A DNA stretch of 13,962 nucleotides from contig JAQGNC010000639.1 in assembly GCA_028292065.1 (NCBI GenBank), positions 1 to 13,962 on the forward strand, read 5' to 3'. Source of the stretch: Betaproteobacteria bacterium (GTDB taxonomy: Bacteria > Pseudomonadota > Gammaproteobacteria > Burkholderiales > SG8-41). The notes below the pieces were generated by a model that saw only the letters and a list, made by a program, of their open reading frames with translations, did no database searches and had not been told where the DNA came from. Positions 1-6,265 of the stretch are shown in pieces; position 1 is the first letter of the stretch, and each line of letters opens with the position of its first letter. A program made the translations under genes and the position numbers.

Positions 1-45
1 TTGCGCTCGCTCTTCCGCCTTTTAGCACATAGCTTAAGGGAGCTT

Positions 46-82
46 GTCATTGAGAGGAGCGAATCGAGACGAAGCAATCCCG
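46..82 (+). repeat. Solo copy of the GTCATTGCGAGG-type dispersed repeat
   Basis: The stretch starts GTCATTGAGAGGAGCG and ends ACGAAGCAATCCCG. It matches, with a few changes, the reverse complement of the right arm of the 112-bp element in flgI (11009-11043) and resembles the left arm (10932-10971). It is therefore a third site of the same repeat family in the window. Sequences of this kind are widespread between genes in many proteobacterial genomes; here it lies in a gene-free region between complementary 9-base arms at 37-45 and 96-104. Confidence 0.7.
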
Positions 83-93
83 GAGCGTCCGTC

Positions 94-151
94 AAAAGCT
101 CCCTCGCCCAACTCGAGTGAGGATAGGGTTGGGGTGAGGGGAAAGGCTTTT
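94..151. repeat. Imperfect inverted repeat with AAAAGC / GCTTTT ends
   Basis: The ends AAAAGC (94-99) and GCTTTT (146-151) are complementary. Inside them CCCTCGCCCAA faces TTGGGGTGAGGG, so most of the 58 bp can fold into one imperfect hairpin with a CTCGAG-containing tip. Intergenic elements of this look, rich in CCCTCACCCCAACCC, are common in betaproteobacteria and gammaproteobacteria. The family assignment is from memory and not checked. Confidence 0.5.
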
Positions 152-335
152 CAGCAGTGATTCCGGACGCGGGGCAGCGCTGCCCTGCGCCAGCATGACC
201 CGCGCCGGCCGGCTCTCCCCGACCGTTTCGAACGATCTCATCGAATTTATCCGCCGGACGCAGCGCGGCCCACGCGCTACGATGCTCCATCACTGGCGCG
301 TCGCTTGCTGCGATGCGCGCTCACCGGAGCATCCG

Positions 336-1031
336 ATGGACATTCGCAAAGCGCAGGAACGCGGTTACGCCGACCACGGCTGGCTGAAGTCGTATCACAG
401 CTTTTCGTTCGCGGATTATTTCGACGAGAAGCACGTCGAGTTCGGCAGCTTGCGCGTGATCAACGAGGATCGCGTCGCGGCGGGGCAGGGTTTCGGCACG
501 CACGCTCATCGCGACATGGAGATCATCAGCTACGTGCTCGAAGGAAAGCTCGAGCACAAGGACAGCATCGGCACCGGCTCGATCATCGAACCCGGCGACG
601 TGCAGCGCATGAGCGCGGGCACCGGTGTGCGCCATTCGGAATTCAACCCGTCGCCGACGGAAGCGGTGCACTTCCTCCAGATCTGGATACAGCCGGCGCA
701 GCGCGGCATCGCGCCGAGCTACGAGCAGAAGCGCTTCGGCTCGCAGGACAAGCGCGGACGCCTGCGCCTCATCGCTTCACCCGACGCGCGCGAAGGCTCG
801 GTGACCCTGCACCAGGACGCTTACGTCTACGCCGGCCTCTTCGACGGCGACGAGCGCGCGGTGCAACCCGTCGCCTCGGGTCGCCGTGCGTACGTGCACG
901 TCGCGCGCGGCACGATCACGGTCGACGGTGTAACGCTCGAGGCCGGCGATGGAGCGAAAATCGTCGACGCACCGCAGGTCACGCTCGAGAACGGCAAAGG
1001 CGCCGAAGTGCTGTTCTTCGATCTCGCCTGA
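336..1031 (+). CDS. yhhW: Pirin family protein, YhhW-like (quercetinase type)
   Basis: The product is 231 residues, the same length as E. coli YhhW. YhhW is a bicupin whose N-terminal cupin binds a metal and has quercetin 2,3-dioxygenase activity in vitro; the natural substrate is unknown. The pirin metal ligands are visible: His56 and His58 in GTHAHRDME, His100 and Glu102 in GVRHSEFN. The C-terminal cupin (from about residue 130, RGRLRLIASPD) lacks an obvious metal site, as in the family. I chose the ATG at 336 because GGAG lies at 326-329, six bases upstream, and homology begins at MDIRKAQERG; the frame is open further upstream but that part is not protein-like. wrbA follows 127 bp downstream on the same strand. 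The family call is firm; the enzymatic role is inference. Confidence 0.92.
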   Translation: MDIRKAQERGYADHGWLKSYHSFSFADYFDEKHVEFGSLRVINEDRVAAGQGFGTHAHRDMEIISYVLEGKLEHKDSIGTGSIIEPGDVQRMSAGTGVRHSEFNPSPTEAVHFLQIWIQPAQRGIAPSYEQKRFGSQDKRGRLRLIASPDAREGSVTLHQDAYVYAGLFDGDERAVQPVASGRRAYVHVARGTITVDGVTLEAGDGAKIVDAPQVTLENGKGAEVLFFDLA

Positions 1032-1158
1032 ACGTCGCCTGGCGGCGCGGCCGTCAGGCATGGAAAAAGCAGCACCTTCCCCGACCCGTTTCAGCTCCGC
1101 GGCTGTCCGCACCGACGCCGCGAGCCGGCACTCACCCCATCGTAAGGAGTACGAAATC

Positions 1159-1785
1159 ATGACCACTCGCATCCACATTGTTTTCTACAGCATGTACGGC
1201 CACATTTACCGCATGGCCGAGGCGGTCGCGGAAGGCGCGCGGGAAGTGGCCGGCGCGGAAGTGACCATTTTCCAGGTGCCCGAGCTCGTGCCTGACGACA
1301 TCCTCGAGAAAAGCGGCGCGAAAGCCGCGCGCCAGGCTTTCGCGCACGTGCCGGTGATCAAGCCCGAGCAGCTCGGCGAAGCCGACGCGCTCATCTTCGG
1401 CACCGGCACCCGCTTCGGCAACATGACCGGGCAGATGCGCAATTTTCTCGACCAGACCGGAGGCTTGTGGATGGCGGGCGGGCTCGTCGGCAAGGTCGGC
1501 AGCGCGTTCACTTCGACCGCGAGCCAGCACGGCGGCCAGGAGACGACGCTCACGAGCTTTCACACGACCTTGCTCCATCACGGGATGATCATCGTCGGCG
1601 TGCCTTACGCCGAGCAGCGCCTGCTCGACATGAGCGAGGTGAGCGGAGGCACGCCTTACGGCGCGTCGACGATCACCGGCGGCGACGGCTCGCGCCTGCC
1701 GTCGGAGAACGAGCTCGCGATCGCGCGCTACCAGGGCAGGCACGTCGCGACGATCGCGTCGCAGCTGAAGCGCGGGCGGGCGTGA
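1159..1785 (+). CDS. wrbA: NAD(P)H:quinone oxidoreductase, WrbA type
   Basis: The product is a 208-residue flavodoxin-fold protein of the WrbA/type IV NQO family. These are cytoplasmic FMN enzymes that reduce quinones by two electrons and so avoid semiquinone radicals. Visible signs are the N-terminal FMN-phosphate loop (YSMYGHIYRMAEAV, from residue 10), the GTGTRFGNM segment at 81-89 followed by GQMRNFLDQTGGLW, FTSTASQHGGQE at 117-128 and LLHHGM at 138-143. The length is typical (E. coli WrbA is about 198 residues). The ATG at 1159 is preceded by AAGGAG at 1144-1149; the longer frame from 949 runs through the end of the pirin gene in another frame and is not real there. It lies between two pirin genes, which suggests a shared redox or quinone-stress function (inference). 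Confidence 0.95.
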   Translation: MTTRIHIVFYSMYGHIYRMAEAVAEGAREVAGAEVTIFQVPELVPDDILEKSGAKAARQAFAHVPVIKPEQLGEADALIFGTGTRFGNMTGQMRNFLDQTGGLWMAGGLVGKVGSAFTSTASQHGGQETTLTSFHTTLLHHGMIIVGVPYAEQRLLDMSEVSGGTPYGASTITGGDGSRLPSENELAIARYQGRHVATIASQLKRGRA

Positions 1786-1818
1786 AGCTCGAACCGGGGT
1801 GAACCGCAGTATCAAACC

Positions 1819-1852
1819 GGGGTCTGACCCCAAGCAGCCGGGGTCAGACCCC
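1819..1852. repeat. Array 1: GGGGTCTGACCCC / GGGGTCAGACCCC doublet
   Basis: Two 13-bp palindromes with opposite central bases, T type at 1819-1831 and A type at 1840-1852, are exact reverse complements of each other. They are separated by 8 bases, so transcripts can form a 13-bp hairpin with an 8-base loop. A decayed half copy (AACCGGGGTGAACC) lies just upstream at about 1793-1806. The doublet ends one base before the pirin ribosome binding site (AGAGGAA, 1854-1860). Confidence 0.93.
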
Positions 1853-1863
1853 CAGAGGAAAGC

Positions 1864-2727
1864 ATGAGCGCCCGCAGCGTTAAACGCATCCATCCCGCCG
1901 CGCGTGACGACGTCAGCGATCTGGTCACGCGCCGGCCATTGCCCGGACCCGGGCTCGAGCAGCTGGACCCTTTTCTGTTCCTCAACCATCACGGTCCCCA
2001 GGTCTATCCGCCGCACAACCGCGGACTGCCGTTCGGACCGCATCCGCATCGCGGCTTCGAGACGGTGACGTTCATCGTCCAAGGCGAGATGGCGCACGCC
2101 GACAGCGGAGGTCACGAAAGCGTGATTCGCGAAGGCGGCGTGCAGTGGATGACCGCGGGGCGCGGCATCGTGCACTCCGAGCACGCGCCGGAGCAGTTGA
2201 AAGAGCGCGGCGGCCCGTTCGAAGTGCTGCAGCTGTGGCTGAACCTGCCGGCGAAGCTCAAGATGACCGCGCCGCATTACGTCGGCGTTCAGCGCGCGGA
2301 GCTGCCTGCGATCGAGCTCGACGGCGGCAAGGCGACAGTGACGCTCATCGCCGGCGAGCTCGACGGGCGCAAAGGCCCCATCGAGAGTCTCACCGGCGTG
2401 TTCATGTCGACGGTCGAGCTCGAGCACGGCGCGCACATCGATCTTCCGGCGCCGCAAGGACGCGCCGTTTTCCTGTACGTCGTGCGCGGCGAAGTCGGGG
2501 TCGGTGGAACGCGCGCGCCGCAGCATCACCTGATCGAGCTCGCAGACGACGGCGATGCAGTGGCGATCGAAGCCGCGTCGGACGCGTTGCTCCTCTTCGG
2601 CCACGCCGACCCGATCGGCGAGCCGGTGGTCGCCTACGGGCCTTTCGTCATGAACACCCGCGAAGAAATCGACGAGGCGCTGCGCGACTATCGCGAAGGC
2701 CGGTTCGACCAACCCACGCGCGCCTAG
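1864..2727 (+). CDS. Pirin family bicupin protein
   Basis: The product is 287 residues, the usual length for the longer pirins that carry a separate Pirin_C domain. The N-terminal cupin carries the four pirin metal ligands: His60 and His62 in GPHPHRGFET, His104 and Glu106 in GIVHSEHAP. The C-terminal domain runs from about residue 165 to the end and finishes with the typical YGPFVMNTREEIDEALRDYREGRF. Bacterial pirins of this type include proteins with quercetinase activity and proteins that bind metabolic enzymes; which applies here cannot be told. The ATG at 1864 has AGAGGAA three bases upstream. It differs clearly from the shorter pirin at 336-1031, so the pair is not a recent duplication. 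The repeat doublet just upstream could interfere with its translation. Confidence 0.93.
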   Translation: MSARSVKRIHPAARDDVSDLVTRRPLPGPGLEQLDPFLFLNHHGPQVYPPHNRGLPFGPHPHRGFETVTFIVQGEMAHADSGGHESVIREGGVQWMTAGRGIVHSEHAPEQLKERGGPFEVLQLWLNLPAKLKMTAPHYVGVQRAELPAIELDGGKATVTLIAGELDGRKGPIESLTGVFMSTVELEHGAHIDLPAPQGRAVFLYVVRGEVGVGGTRAPQHHLIELADDGDAVAIEAASDALLLFGHADPIGEPVVAYGPFVMNTREEIDEALRDYREGRFDQPTRA

Positions 2728-2737
2728 CAATCGCGGT

Positions 2738-2759
2738 CTGTCCCGATTGATCGGGTCAG
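2738..2759. terminator. Hairpin between convergent genes, possible bidirectional terminator
   Basis: CCCGAT (2742-2747) and ATCGGG (2750-2755) form a 6-bp stem around TG. It extends after a T:T mismatch by CTG (2738-2740) with CAG (2757-2759). It lies exactly between the ends of the plus-strand pirin gene and the minus-strand zinc-ribbon gene, overlapping the stop of the latter. There is no T-run on either side, so factor-independent termination is only a guess. Confidence 0.4.
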
Positions 2760-3196
2760 GGCTCGCGCTGGAGGGTCGGGCGCGCGTATTCGGGCGCGTC
2801 GGCGGGCTCGAAGCGCGACGCGATGTAGCCGTCGAGTAGCGTCGCCGCGAGCAGGAGCACGACGAGCATCAGGACGCTGTGCGAGCGCTCGGTCGGAGGC
2901 GCGGCGGCGGAGGGTTCGAGGTTGAGAAAGGGCTGGCCCACCACCGACAGTACGCCCCAGCCGCCGAGGACGGTCCCGATCAGGATCACGAACAGGTGGC
3001 CGCTGTAGAAAACCCCGGCGTAAAGGAACATCGAGGGCAGCACGAGCGCGATGAAAGACGCCATCAGCCAGCGGCTGAGCATGTCCAGGCGTGCGGGGCG
3101 GTCGCACGCGCGGCAGGTCGCGGCGCCCTGGAGGGCGGCGTGCAGCATGTCGAGGCGGGTAAAGACCCGCCGCTTGCAACTCGGGCAGGCGATCAC
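2756..3196 (-). CDS. Small zinc-ribbon membrane protein, function unknown
   Basis: I do not recognise a named family. The 146-residue product has a four-cysteine zinc ribbon at its N-terminus (CPSC, Cys4 and Cys7; CRAC, Cys28 and Cys31). It then has about three hydrophobic segments (about residues 45-64, 66-88 and 107-123) and a short polar tail. I chose the GTG at 3196 because any internal ATG would remove the CPSC half of the zinc site. No clear ribosome binding site is visible, which is a weakness of this start. A sigma-70-like promoter lies at 3243-3270. The gene is on the flgN strand but separated from it by the repeat array, so it is probably transcribed alone. A role in membrane-associated metal binding or regulation is possible, but nothing shows it. 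Confidence 0.7.
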   Translation of the reverse strand: MIACPSCKRRVFTRLDMLHAALQGAATCRACDRPARLDMLSRWLMASFIALVLPSMFLYAGVFYSGHLFVILIGTVLGGWGVLSVVGQPFLNLEPSAAAPPTERSHSVLMLVVLLLAATLLDGYIASRFEPADAPEYARPTLQREP

Positions 3197-3242
3197 GGAC
3201 GAGGAACGTGGAAGTCGGCTAACGGAGGAGGGGCGTGCGGAA

Positions 3243-3270
3243 AGTATACCTACACCGGCTGCCGGGTAAA
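3243..3270 (-). promoter_or_regulatory. Candidate sigma-70 promoter for the zinc-ribbon gene
   Basis: Read on the minus strand, TTTACC (3270-3265), a 16-bp spacer and TATACT (3248-3243) match TTGACA/TATAAT at 4 of 6 and 5 of 6 positions. The expected start of transcription is about 40 bases upstream of the GTG at 3196. This was found by eye in a high-GC background, where TATACT stands out. Confidence 0.45.
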
Positions 3271-3321
3271 CGACCGTGGGGCGATCCGCTGGTTTGCGAG
3301 GGTGACGCTTCGGTTCAAACC

Positions 3322-3443
3322 GGGGTCAGACCCCAATCGACCAAAACCGGGGTCTGACCCCTCCCGCGGGTGGGGTCAGACCCCTCGGGGGGCGGGGTCT
3401 GACCCCGGCTTTTTGGGGTCAGACCCCGGTTTGGTCCGGGGTC
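3322..3443. repeat. Array 2: five alternating GGGGTC(A/T)GACCCC palindromes
   Basis: Perfect 13-bp copies lie at 3322-3334 (A), 3349-3361 (T), 3372-3384 (A), 3394-3406 (T) and 3415-3427 (A), so the central base alternates strictly. A half copy GGGGTC follows at 3438-3443. Neighbouring units are reverse complements and can pair into a series of 13-bp hairpins; the 3394/3415 pair has the same 8-base spacing as in the other arrays. Flanks are of the AAACC / GGTTT type. The array fills most of the 327-bp gap between the end of flgN and the start of the zinc-ribbon gene. Confidence 0.95.
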
Positions 3444-3467
3444 ATACACGAAGGAAGGGAGGTGTCG

Positions 3468-3489
3468 GAGGGAAACTCTGGTTTCCCTC
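3468..3489 (-). terminator. 9-bp hairpin downstream of flgN, possible terminator
   Basis: GAGGGAAAC (3468-3476) and GTTTCCCTC (3481-3489) are perfect complements around a TCTG loop. The hairpin lies about 35 bases beyond the flgN stop codon on the flgN strand, where the flgAMN transcript would be expected to end. No T-run follows on the minus strand, so it may instead stabilise the 3' end of the messenger. Confidence 0.45.
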
Positions 3490-3510
3490 TGACTCGTTCA
3501 CCGGCGAGCC

Positions 3511-3529
3511 GCGTAGCGCCTGGCTACGC
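3511..3529 (-). other. 7-bp hairpin over the flgN stop codon
   Basis: GCGTAGC (3511-3517) and GCTACGC (3523-3529) are perfect complements with a 5-base loop. The flgN stop codon (3526-3524 on the minus strand) lies inside the stem. Together with the 3468-3489 hairpin it makes a two-hairpin end to the flgAMN transcript. Its function is not shown by the sequence. Confidence 0.35.
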
Positions 3530-4000
3530 CGAAGCGAGCGAGCGCGAAGCGACGGGGCTGAGAGAACGCCCGCCGGGGCCGTAAGTGCTGGCGGCGGCGC
3601 TGGCGTTCATGAGCGCCTGCAGCGCCTGCTGGTTGGCGCGCATGCCGGCCTGGATGAAAGCGCCGTTTTCCTGGTTCAGCCGGTGTGCGGTCTGCGTGAG
3701 CTCGACGAGCGCGCGCCATTCGGTGCGCGCCGCGCCGTCGCGGTCGTGGGCCTGCAGCCAGATGTCCATGCCGCGGCGGTCCGCGGTGACGCCGCTGCGC
3801 TCGAGCAGGCGGTTGCGCTGCTCGCCGAGGTGGGAGATGTGCAGCAGCAACTCGCGCTTGCGCGCAGCGGTGTCGGAGAGGCGGTCGGTGTCGCCTTCGG
3901 CAAGCGTCTTGCGCTCGGCCGTGAGCACCTCGACCAGTGCCTGAACGCCTGCGCGCTCCGAACCGATCGAAGCGGCAAGCTGCGCTGAAAGCTGCGACAT
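3524..4000 (-). CDS. flgN: Flagellar export chaperone FlgN
   Basis: The product is 158 residues, almost entirely helical in character, as expected of the cytoplasmic chaperone that binds the C-termini of FlgK and FlgL and delivers them to the export gate. The family pattern is visible: an N-terminal helix with LVEVLTAERKTLAEGDTDRLSDTAARKRELL (quoted as residues 22-52 only for location), then RNRLLERSG and the later helix LTQTAHRLNQENGAFIQAGMRANQQALQALM. The last 20 residues (Gly/Ser/Arg rich) look disordered. It starts 9 bp after the flgM stop; no strong ribosome binding site is seen, so coupling to flgM translation is likely. It ends the minus-strand flgAMN unit, and its client FlgK is encoded at the right end of the window. 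Confidence 0.9.
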   Translation of the reverse strand: MSQLSAQLAASIGSERAGVQALVEVLTAERKTLAEGDTDRLSDTAARKRELLLHISHLGEQRNRLLERSGVTADRRGMDIWLQAHDRDGAARTEWRALVELTQTAHRLNQENGAFIQAGMRANQQALQALMNASAAASTYGPGGRSLSPVASRSLASA

Positions 4001-4009
4001 GGTTGCGTT

Positions 4010-4312
4010 TTACTGCTTGTGGGCCCTGAGAAAGTCTCGGGTGTTGTCGATCAGGCGGTCGGCGACGGCGTGCGAATTCACTTCGAAGCGGCCTTCGTCG
4101 ATCGCTTTCTTGATCTCGGCGACACGCTGGGTGTCGACGGTCTTTTCCTTGCCGAGCCCGGCTTCGATCTCGCGAAGCTTGGACGACAGCGAGCTCACCT
4201 GGACTTCGCCGCGCGGTTTCACCGCCGGTTCTTCAGCCTGTTTCTGGCTGCGGGTACGATCCTCCGCCACCGGGGTCGGGGCGAGGGTCTTTAACGTCGG
4301 GTCGATTTTCAT
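4010..4312 (-). CDS. flgM: Anti-sigma-28 factor FlgM
   Basis: The product is 100 residues. FlgM binds FliA (sigma-28) in the cytoplasm and is secreted through the finished hook, which releases late gene expression. The N-terminal half is polar and proline-containing (MKIDPTLKTLAP), as in the disordered export half of the family. The C-terminal half has the sigma-binding helices: VQVSSLSSKLREIE, the VDTQRVAEIKKAIDEGRFEV motif that is the family hallmark, and ADRLIDNTRDFL. I chose the ATG at 4312, which has GAGGG eight bases upstream (minus strand, 4325-4321); an in-frame TTG at 4327 overlaps that site and is unlikely to be used. A good sigma-28 promoter lies at 4345-4371, so FlgM would be made under control of the factor it inhibits. 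Confidence 0.95.
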   Translation of the reverse strand: MKIDPTLKTLAPTPVAEDRTRSQKQAEEPAVKPRGEVQVSSLSSKLREIEAGLGKEKTVDTQRVAEIKKAIDEGRFEVNSHAVADRLIDNTRDFLRAHKQ

Positions 4313-4344
4313 ATTTCCAGCCCTCAAAAAGGGTGCTGTGGAGA

Positions 4345-4371
4345 TTAACGGCCCTTTTACCCGCTACTTTA
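4345..4371 (-). promoter_or_regulatory. Sigma-28 (FliA) promoter of flgM
   Basis: On the minus strand TAAAGTAG (4371-4364), an 11-bp spacer and GCCGTTAA (4352-4345) match the enteric sigma-28 consensus TAAAGTTT-N11-GCCGATAA at 6 of 8 and 7 of 8 positions with the exact spacing. The predicted leader to the flgM ATG is about 26-30 bases and contains the GAGGG ribosome binding site. The same -10 octamer occurs upstream of flgK (13043-13050). Confidence 0.8.
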
Positions 4372-4420
4372 GCGGATGGGTCTGGGCCTGCTCCGATATT
4401 ATCGACCGGCTTTACGCTGG

Positions 4421-4440
4421 CTTGAGGACCTCACCTCAAG
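4421..4440 (-). other. Perfect 7-bp hairpin between flgA and flgM
   Basis: CTTGAGG (4421-4427) and CCTCAAG (4434-4440) are perfect complements around a 6-base loop, 14 bases past the flgA stop codon on the minus strand. No T-run follows. It could limit read-through from flgA into flgM or be a processing site, separating flgA from the sigma-28-driven flgMN transcript. Confidence 0.4.
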
Positions 4441-4453
4441 CTCATGATCCTGT

Positions 4454-5179
4454 TCAGAATTTTATCTCTACGCTGCCGTCGGCCCGAGCGATCCCGCTGA
4501 TCGTCTGGCCGGAATTCATGCGCACCTGGGCGACCTGGCCGGCAGCGGCGTTGGTCACCGCCTTGCCGTCGGCCGCGACGCTGAAGCCCGCGCCCTGCGA
4601 GACCACTTTCACACTCTGTCCCTGAAGCACCGCGTTCGGCGTGCGCAGGAGGTCGGCGCGCAGCGCCTGGTTCGCGCCGATCGATACCGTCAGGGTCTTG
4701 CCGATCGCCTGGGCGGGATCGGTGACGACGCCGGCGGGCATCTGGGTGAGGTCGCCGTTCATGACCGACAGGTCGCCCTGGGCGAGCGGCTGGCCCGAGG
4801 AGAGCGCACGGGCGCTGGTGACGTAGGAGCCGGTCACCCGCACGGTCACGGTCACGTAAATGGTCCACGGGGTCGGCGCGCCGCAGCGCACCCCGACCGA
4901 GGTCGTTCCCCACAGGCGGCTGCCCGGCGGACTGAAGACGTCCATCGCGCCGCACGCGGCGAGCGTCAGGCGCGGGTCGATCGCGCCGGCGGTGACGGTC
5001 GCCTTGCCGGGTAGCCCGTTGGTCTGCACCCGCAGGAATTCCTCGATCGCCCGCTGGATGGTGGCGTGGGGCTGCTGCGCCTGCAGCGGGAGGCTGCCCG
5101 CCGGTGCGGCCTGCGCCTGCGCCGCAGCGGTCCACGCGGCGAGGAGGGCGAAAACGGTGAGTCTCAGGAATGGTTTCAT
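4454..5179 (-). CDS. flgA: Flagellar P-ring assembly chaperone FlgA
   Basis: The product is 241 residues with a clear Sec signal peptide (MKPFLRLTVFALLAAWTAAA, cleavage near AQA at about residue 24). FlgA is a periplasmic chaperone needed for FlgI to form the P ring. The mature part has the family pattern: an N-terminal region with the ARPGLP-like NGLPGKATVTAGAIDPRL, the Cys/Pro-containing RCGAPTPWTIYV stretch, and a C-terminal SAF-type domain from about residue 115 (ARALSSGQPLAQGDLSVM, then GKTLTVSIGANQALRADLLR and GQSVKVVSQGAGFSVAADGKA). I chose the ATG at 5179 because AAGGA lies about eight bases upstream; an in-frame ATG at 5200 would put seven extra residues before the signal peptide and has no such site. 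It is transcribed away from flgB and leads the flgAMN unit. Confidence 0.93.
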   Translation of the reverse strand: MKPFLRLTVFALLAAWTAAAQAQAAPAGSLPLQAQQPHATIQRAIEEFLRVQTNGLPGKATVTAGAIDPRLTLAACGAMDVFSPPGSRLWGTTSVGVRCGAPTPWTIYVTVTVRVTGSYVTSARALSSGQPLAQGDLSVMNGDLTQMPAGVVTDPAQAIGKTLTVSIGANQALRADLLRTPNAVLQGQSVKVVSQGAGFSVAADGKAVTNAAAGQVAQVRMNSGQTISGIARADGSVEIKF

Positions 5180-5366
5180 CGTCGGTCCTTGGGGCTTCAA
5201 GCGGCGCCGCTAGGGGCGCAGGGGGTCCTGTCAGCGTTGCATTCTCGCGGAAAAGACACACGCGCAAGCTTCGAAATTGAACCGGTTTTCGGTGCTTTAT
5301 CCATCGATCGGTCTTGCGGGTCTGCTCCTACTATTCGATCCACGCCAAGAAGCGGGAGCACTTGAG
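5180..5366. promoter_or_regulatory. Divergent flgA/flgB control region
   Basis: These 187 bp separate the two divergent flagellar units and must hold their class II promoters. I looked for a sigma-54 (GG-N10-GC) site and a sigma-28 site on both strands and found none that is convincing. A weak TTGAAC lies at 5277-5282 on the plus strand, but no good -10 follows. AGCGGCGCCGCT at 5200-5211 is a perfect 12-bp palindrome in the presumed flgA leader. The late part is the flgB leader with GGGAG at 5354-5358. Confidence 0.5.
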
Positions 5367-5741
5367 ATGACCAAGCTCGACGGACTTTTTCAGTTTCACC
5401 AGGCCGCGCTGACTCTGCACGCGGAGCGGCAGAAGTTGATCGCGTCGAACATCGCGAACGCCGACACGCCAGGCTACAAGGCGCGCGACATCGATTTCGT
5501 CTCGGCGCTGAAGAATGCACAGGCGTCGCAGTCGAAGCTGCAGCCGTTGAGTGCCGACAAGAGCGCGGTGCCCGGCGCCGAGGTCATGTATCGCAGCGCG
5601 GTCCAGCGCAGTGTCGACGGCAACACGGTCGACATCGACGTCGAGCGCGCGCAGTTCGCCGAGAACGCGATCCGCTACGAAGCGCAGGTCATGTTCGTCA
5701 CGGGGCAGATCAAGTCGATGCTGGCGGCGATACAGGGGTAG
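5367..5741 (+). CDS. flgB: Flagellar proximal rod protein FlgB
   Basis: The product is 124 residues, slightly shorter than the 138 of Salmonella FlgB. It forms the proximal rod with FlgC and FlgF in the periplasm after export through the flagellar type III apparatus. The rod-protein motif ASNIANADTPGYKARDIDF lies at residues 29-47, and the C-terminal coiled segment (VDIDVERAQFAENAIRYEAQVMF) is the family's D0 helix. I chose the ATG at 5367, which has GGGAG at 5354-5358 and begins in the conserved region; the frame is open to 5277 but the extra residues are unlike the family. It is the first gene of the flgB-K operon. Array 3 separates it from flgC. Confidence 0.95.
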   Translation: MTKLDGLFQFHQAALTLHAERQKLIASNIANADTPGYKARDIDFVSALKNAQASQSKLQPLSADKSAVPGAEVMYRSAVQRSVDGNTVDIDVERAQFAENAIRYEAQVMFVTGQIKSMLAAIQG

Positions 5742-5755
5742 TCCTAGATCAAACC

Positions 5756-5824
5756 GGGGTCTGACCCCAAAAAACCGGGGTCAGACCCCAAACCGGGTCA
5801 GACCCCAAAACGGGGTCTGACCCC
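5756..5824. repeat. Array 3: palindromes between flgB and flgC
   Basis: Perfect copies lie at 5756-5768 (T), 5777-5789 (A) and 5812-5824 (T), with a 12-bp copy lacking one G at 5795-5806 (A). The first two form the T-8-A module seen in other arrays. The order T, A, A, T allows both the first pair and the last pair to fold into hairpins. The last copy ends directly at the flgC ribosome binding site (GAGGGA, 5825-5830). The array fills nearly all of the flgB-flgC gap. Confidence 0.95.
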
Positions 5825-5837
5825 GAGGGAAACCGAC

Positions 5838-6242
5838 ATGTCACTTTTCAGCATACTCGACGTCTCCGGAAGCGCGCTCACCGCGCAGTCGCAGCGCCTG
5901 AACACGACCGCGAGCAATCTCGCGAACGCCGACAGCGCGACGACTTCCACCGGCCAGCCGTATCGCGCGAAACAGGTCGTGTTCACCGCGCAGCCGGTGA
6001 CCCCGGACAACGCGGTCGGCGTGCGGGTCTCGAGCATTGTCGAGGACCAGACGCCCGGCCGCCGCGTGCACGACCCGCGCCACCCGCTCGCCGACAAGGA
6101 CGGTTACGTGAGCATGCCCAACGTGAACGTCATCGAAGAGATGGTCAACATGATCTCGGCTTCGCGCTCCTACCAGACCAACGCCGAGCTCATGAACACC
6201 GCGAAGACCCTGCTGCTCAAAACGCTGCAGATTGGCCAGTAA
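5838..6242 (+). CDS. flgC: Flagellar proximal rod protein FlgC
   Basis: The product is 134 residues, the usual length for FlgC (also 134 in Salmonella). It is an exported proximal rod subunit. The N-terminal motif TTASNLANADSATT lies at residues 23-36, and QPYRAKQVVF follows. The central DPRHPLADKDGYVSMPNVNVIEEMVNM block and the C-terminal ASRSYQTNAELMNTAKTLLLKTL helix are the strongest family signatures. The start at 5838 has GAGGGA seven bases upstream. It is separated from flgB by a palindrome array, unlike the tight flgB-flgC junction usual in enteric operons, and is followed by flgD after 23 bp. Confidence 0.96.
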   Translation: MSLFSILDVSGSALTAQSQRLNTTASNLANADSATTSTGQPYRAKQVVFTAQPVTPDNAVGVRVSSIVEDQTPGRRVHDPRHPLADKDGYVSMPNVNVIEEMVNMISASRSYQTNAELMNTAKTLLLKTLQIGQ

Positions 6243-6265
6243 ACCGCCGACAAGGACGACAACAC

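Larger units (their letters stand above)
1..335. other. Gene-free left edge with two degenerate repeats
   Basis: I see no convincing coding region here. The open frame that begins at 195 only becomes protein-like at the ATG at 336, so 195-335 is treated as leader. The left part holds two degenerate dispersed repeats (46-82 and 94-151, listed separately). Arms AGGGAGCTT (37-45) and AAGCTCCCT (96-104) are exact reverse complements and bracket the first repeat. From about 152 to 320 I see nothing recognisable. A promoter for the pirin gene probably lies in this stretch, but I could not pick a convincing -35/-10 pair. Confidence 0.6.

Noticed and set aside
3322..3443. CRISPR array
   Set aside because: Repeats are 13-bp palindromes alternating in form, spacers are only 8-14 bp and partly alike, and no cas genes are present.
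4399..4425. A second sigma-28-like site for flgM (TCAA-N15-GTCGATAA on minus)
   Set aside because: The -35 octamer matches at only 4 of 8 positions, whereas the site at 4345-4371 fits much better and lies at a better distance from the start codon.
5180..5366. Sigma-54 promoter in the flgA-flgB gap
   Set aside because: TTGC occurrences on both strands were checked for a GG ten bases before GC; none had it.
5277..5366. Longer FlgB starting upstream of 5367
   Set aside because: The extra residues are unlike the family, and the ATG at 5367 has a good ribosome binding site.
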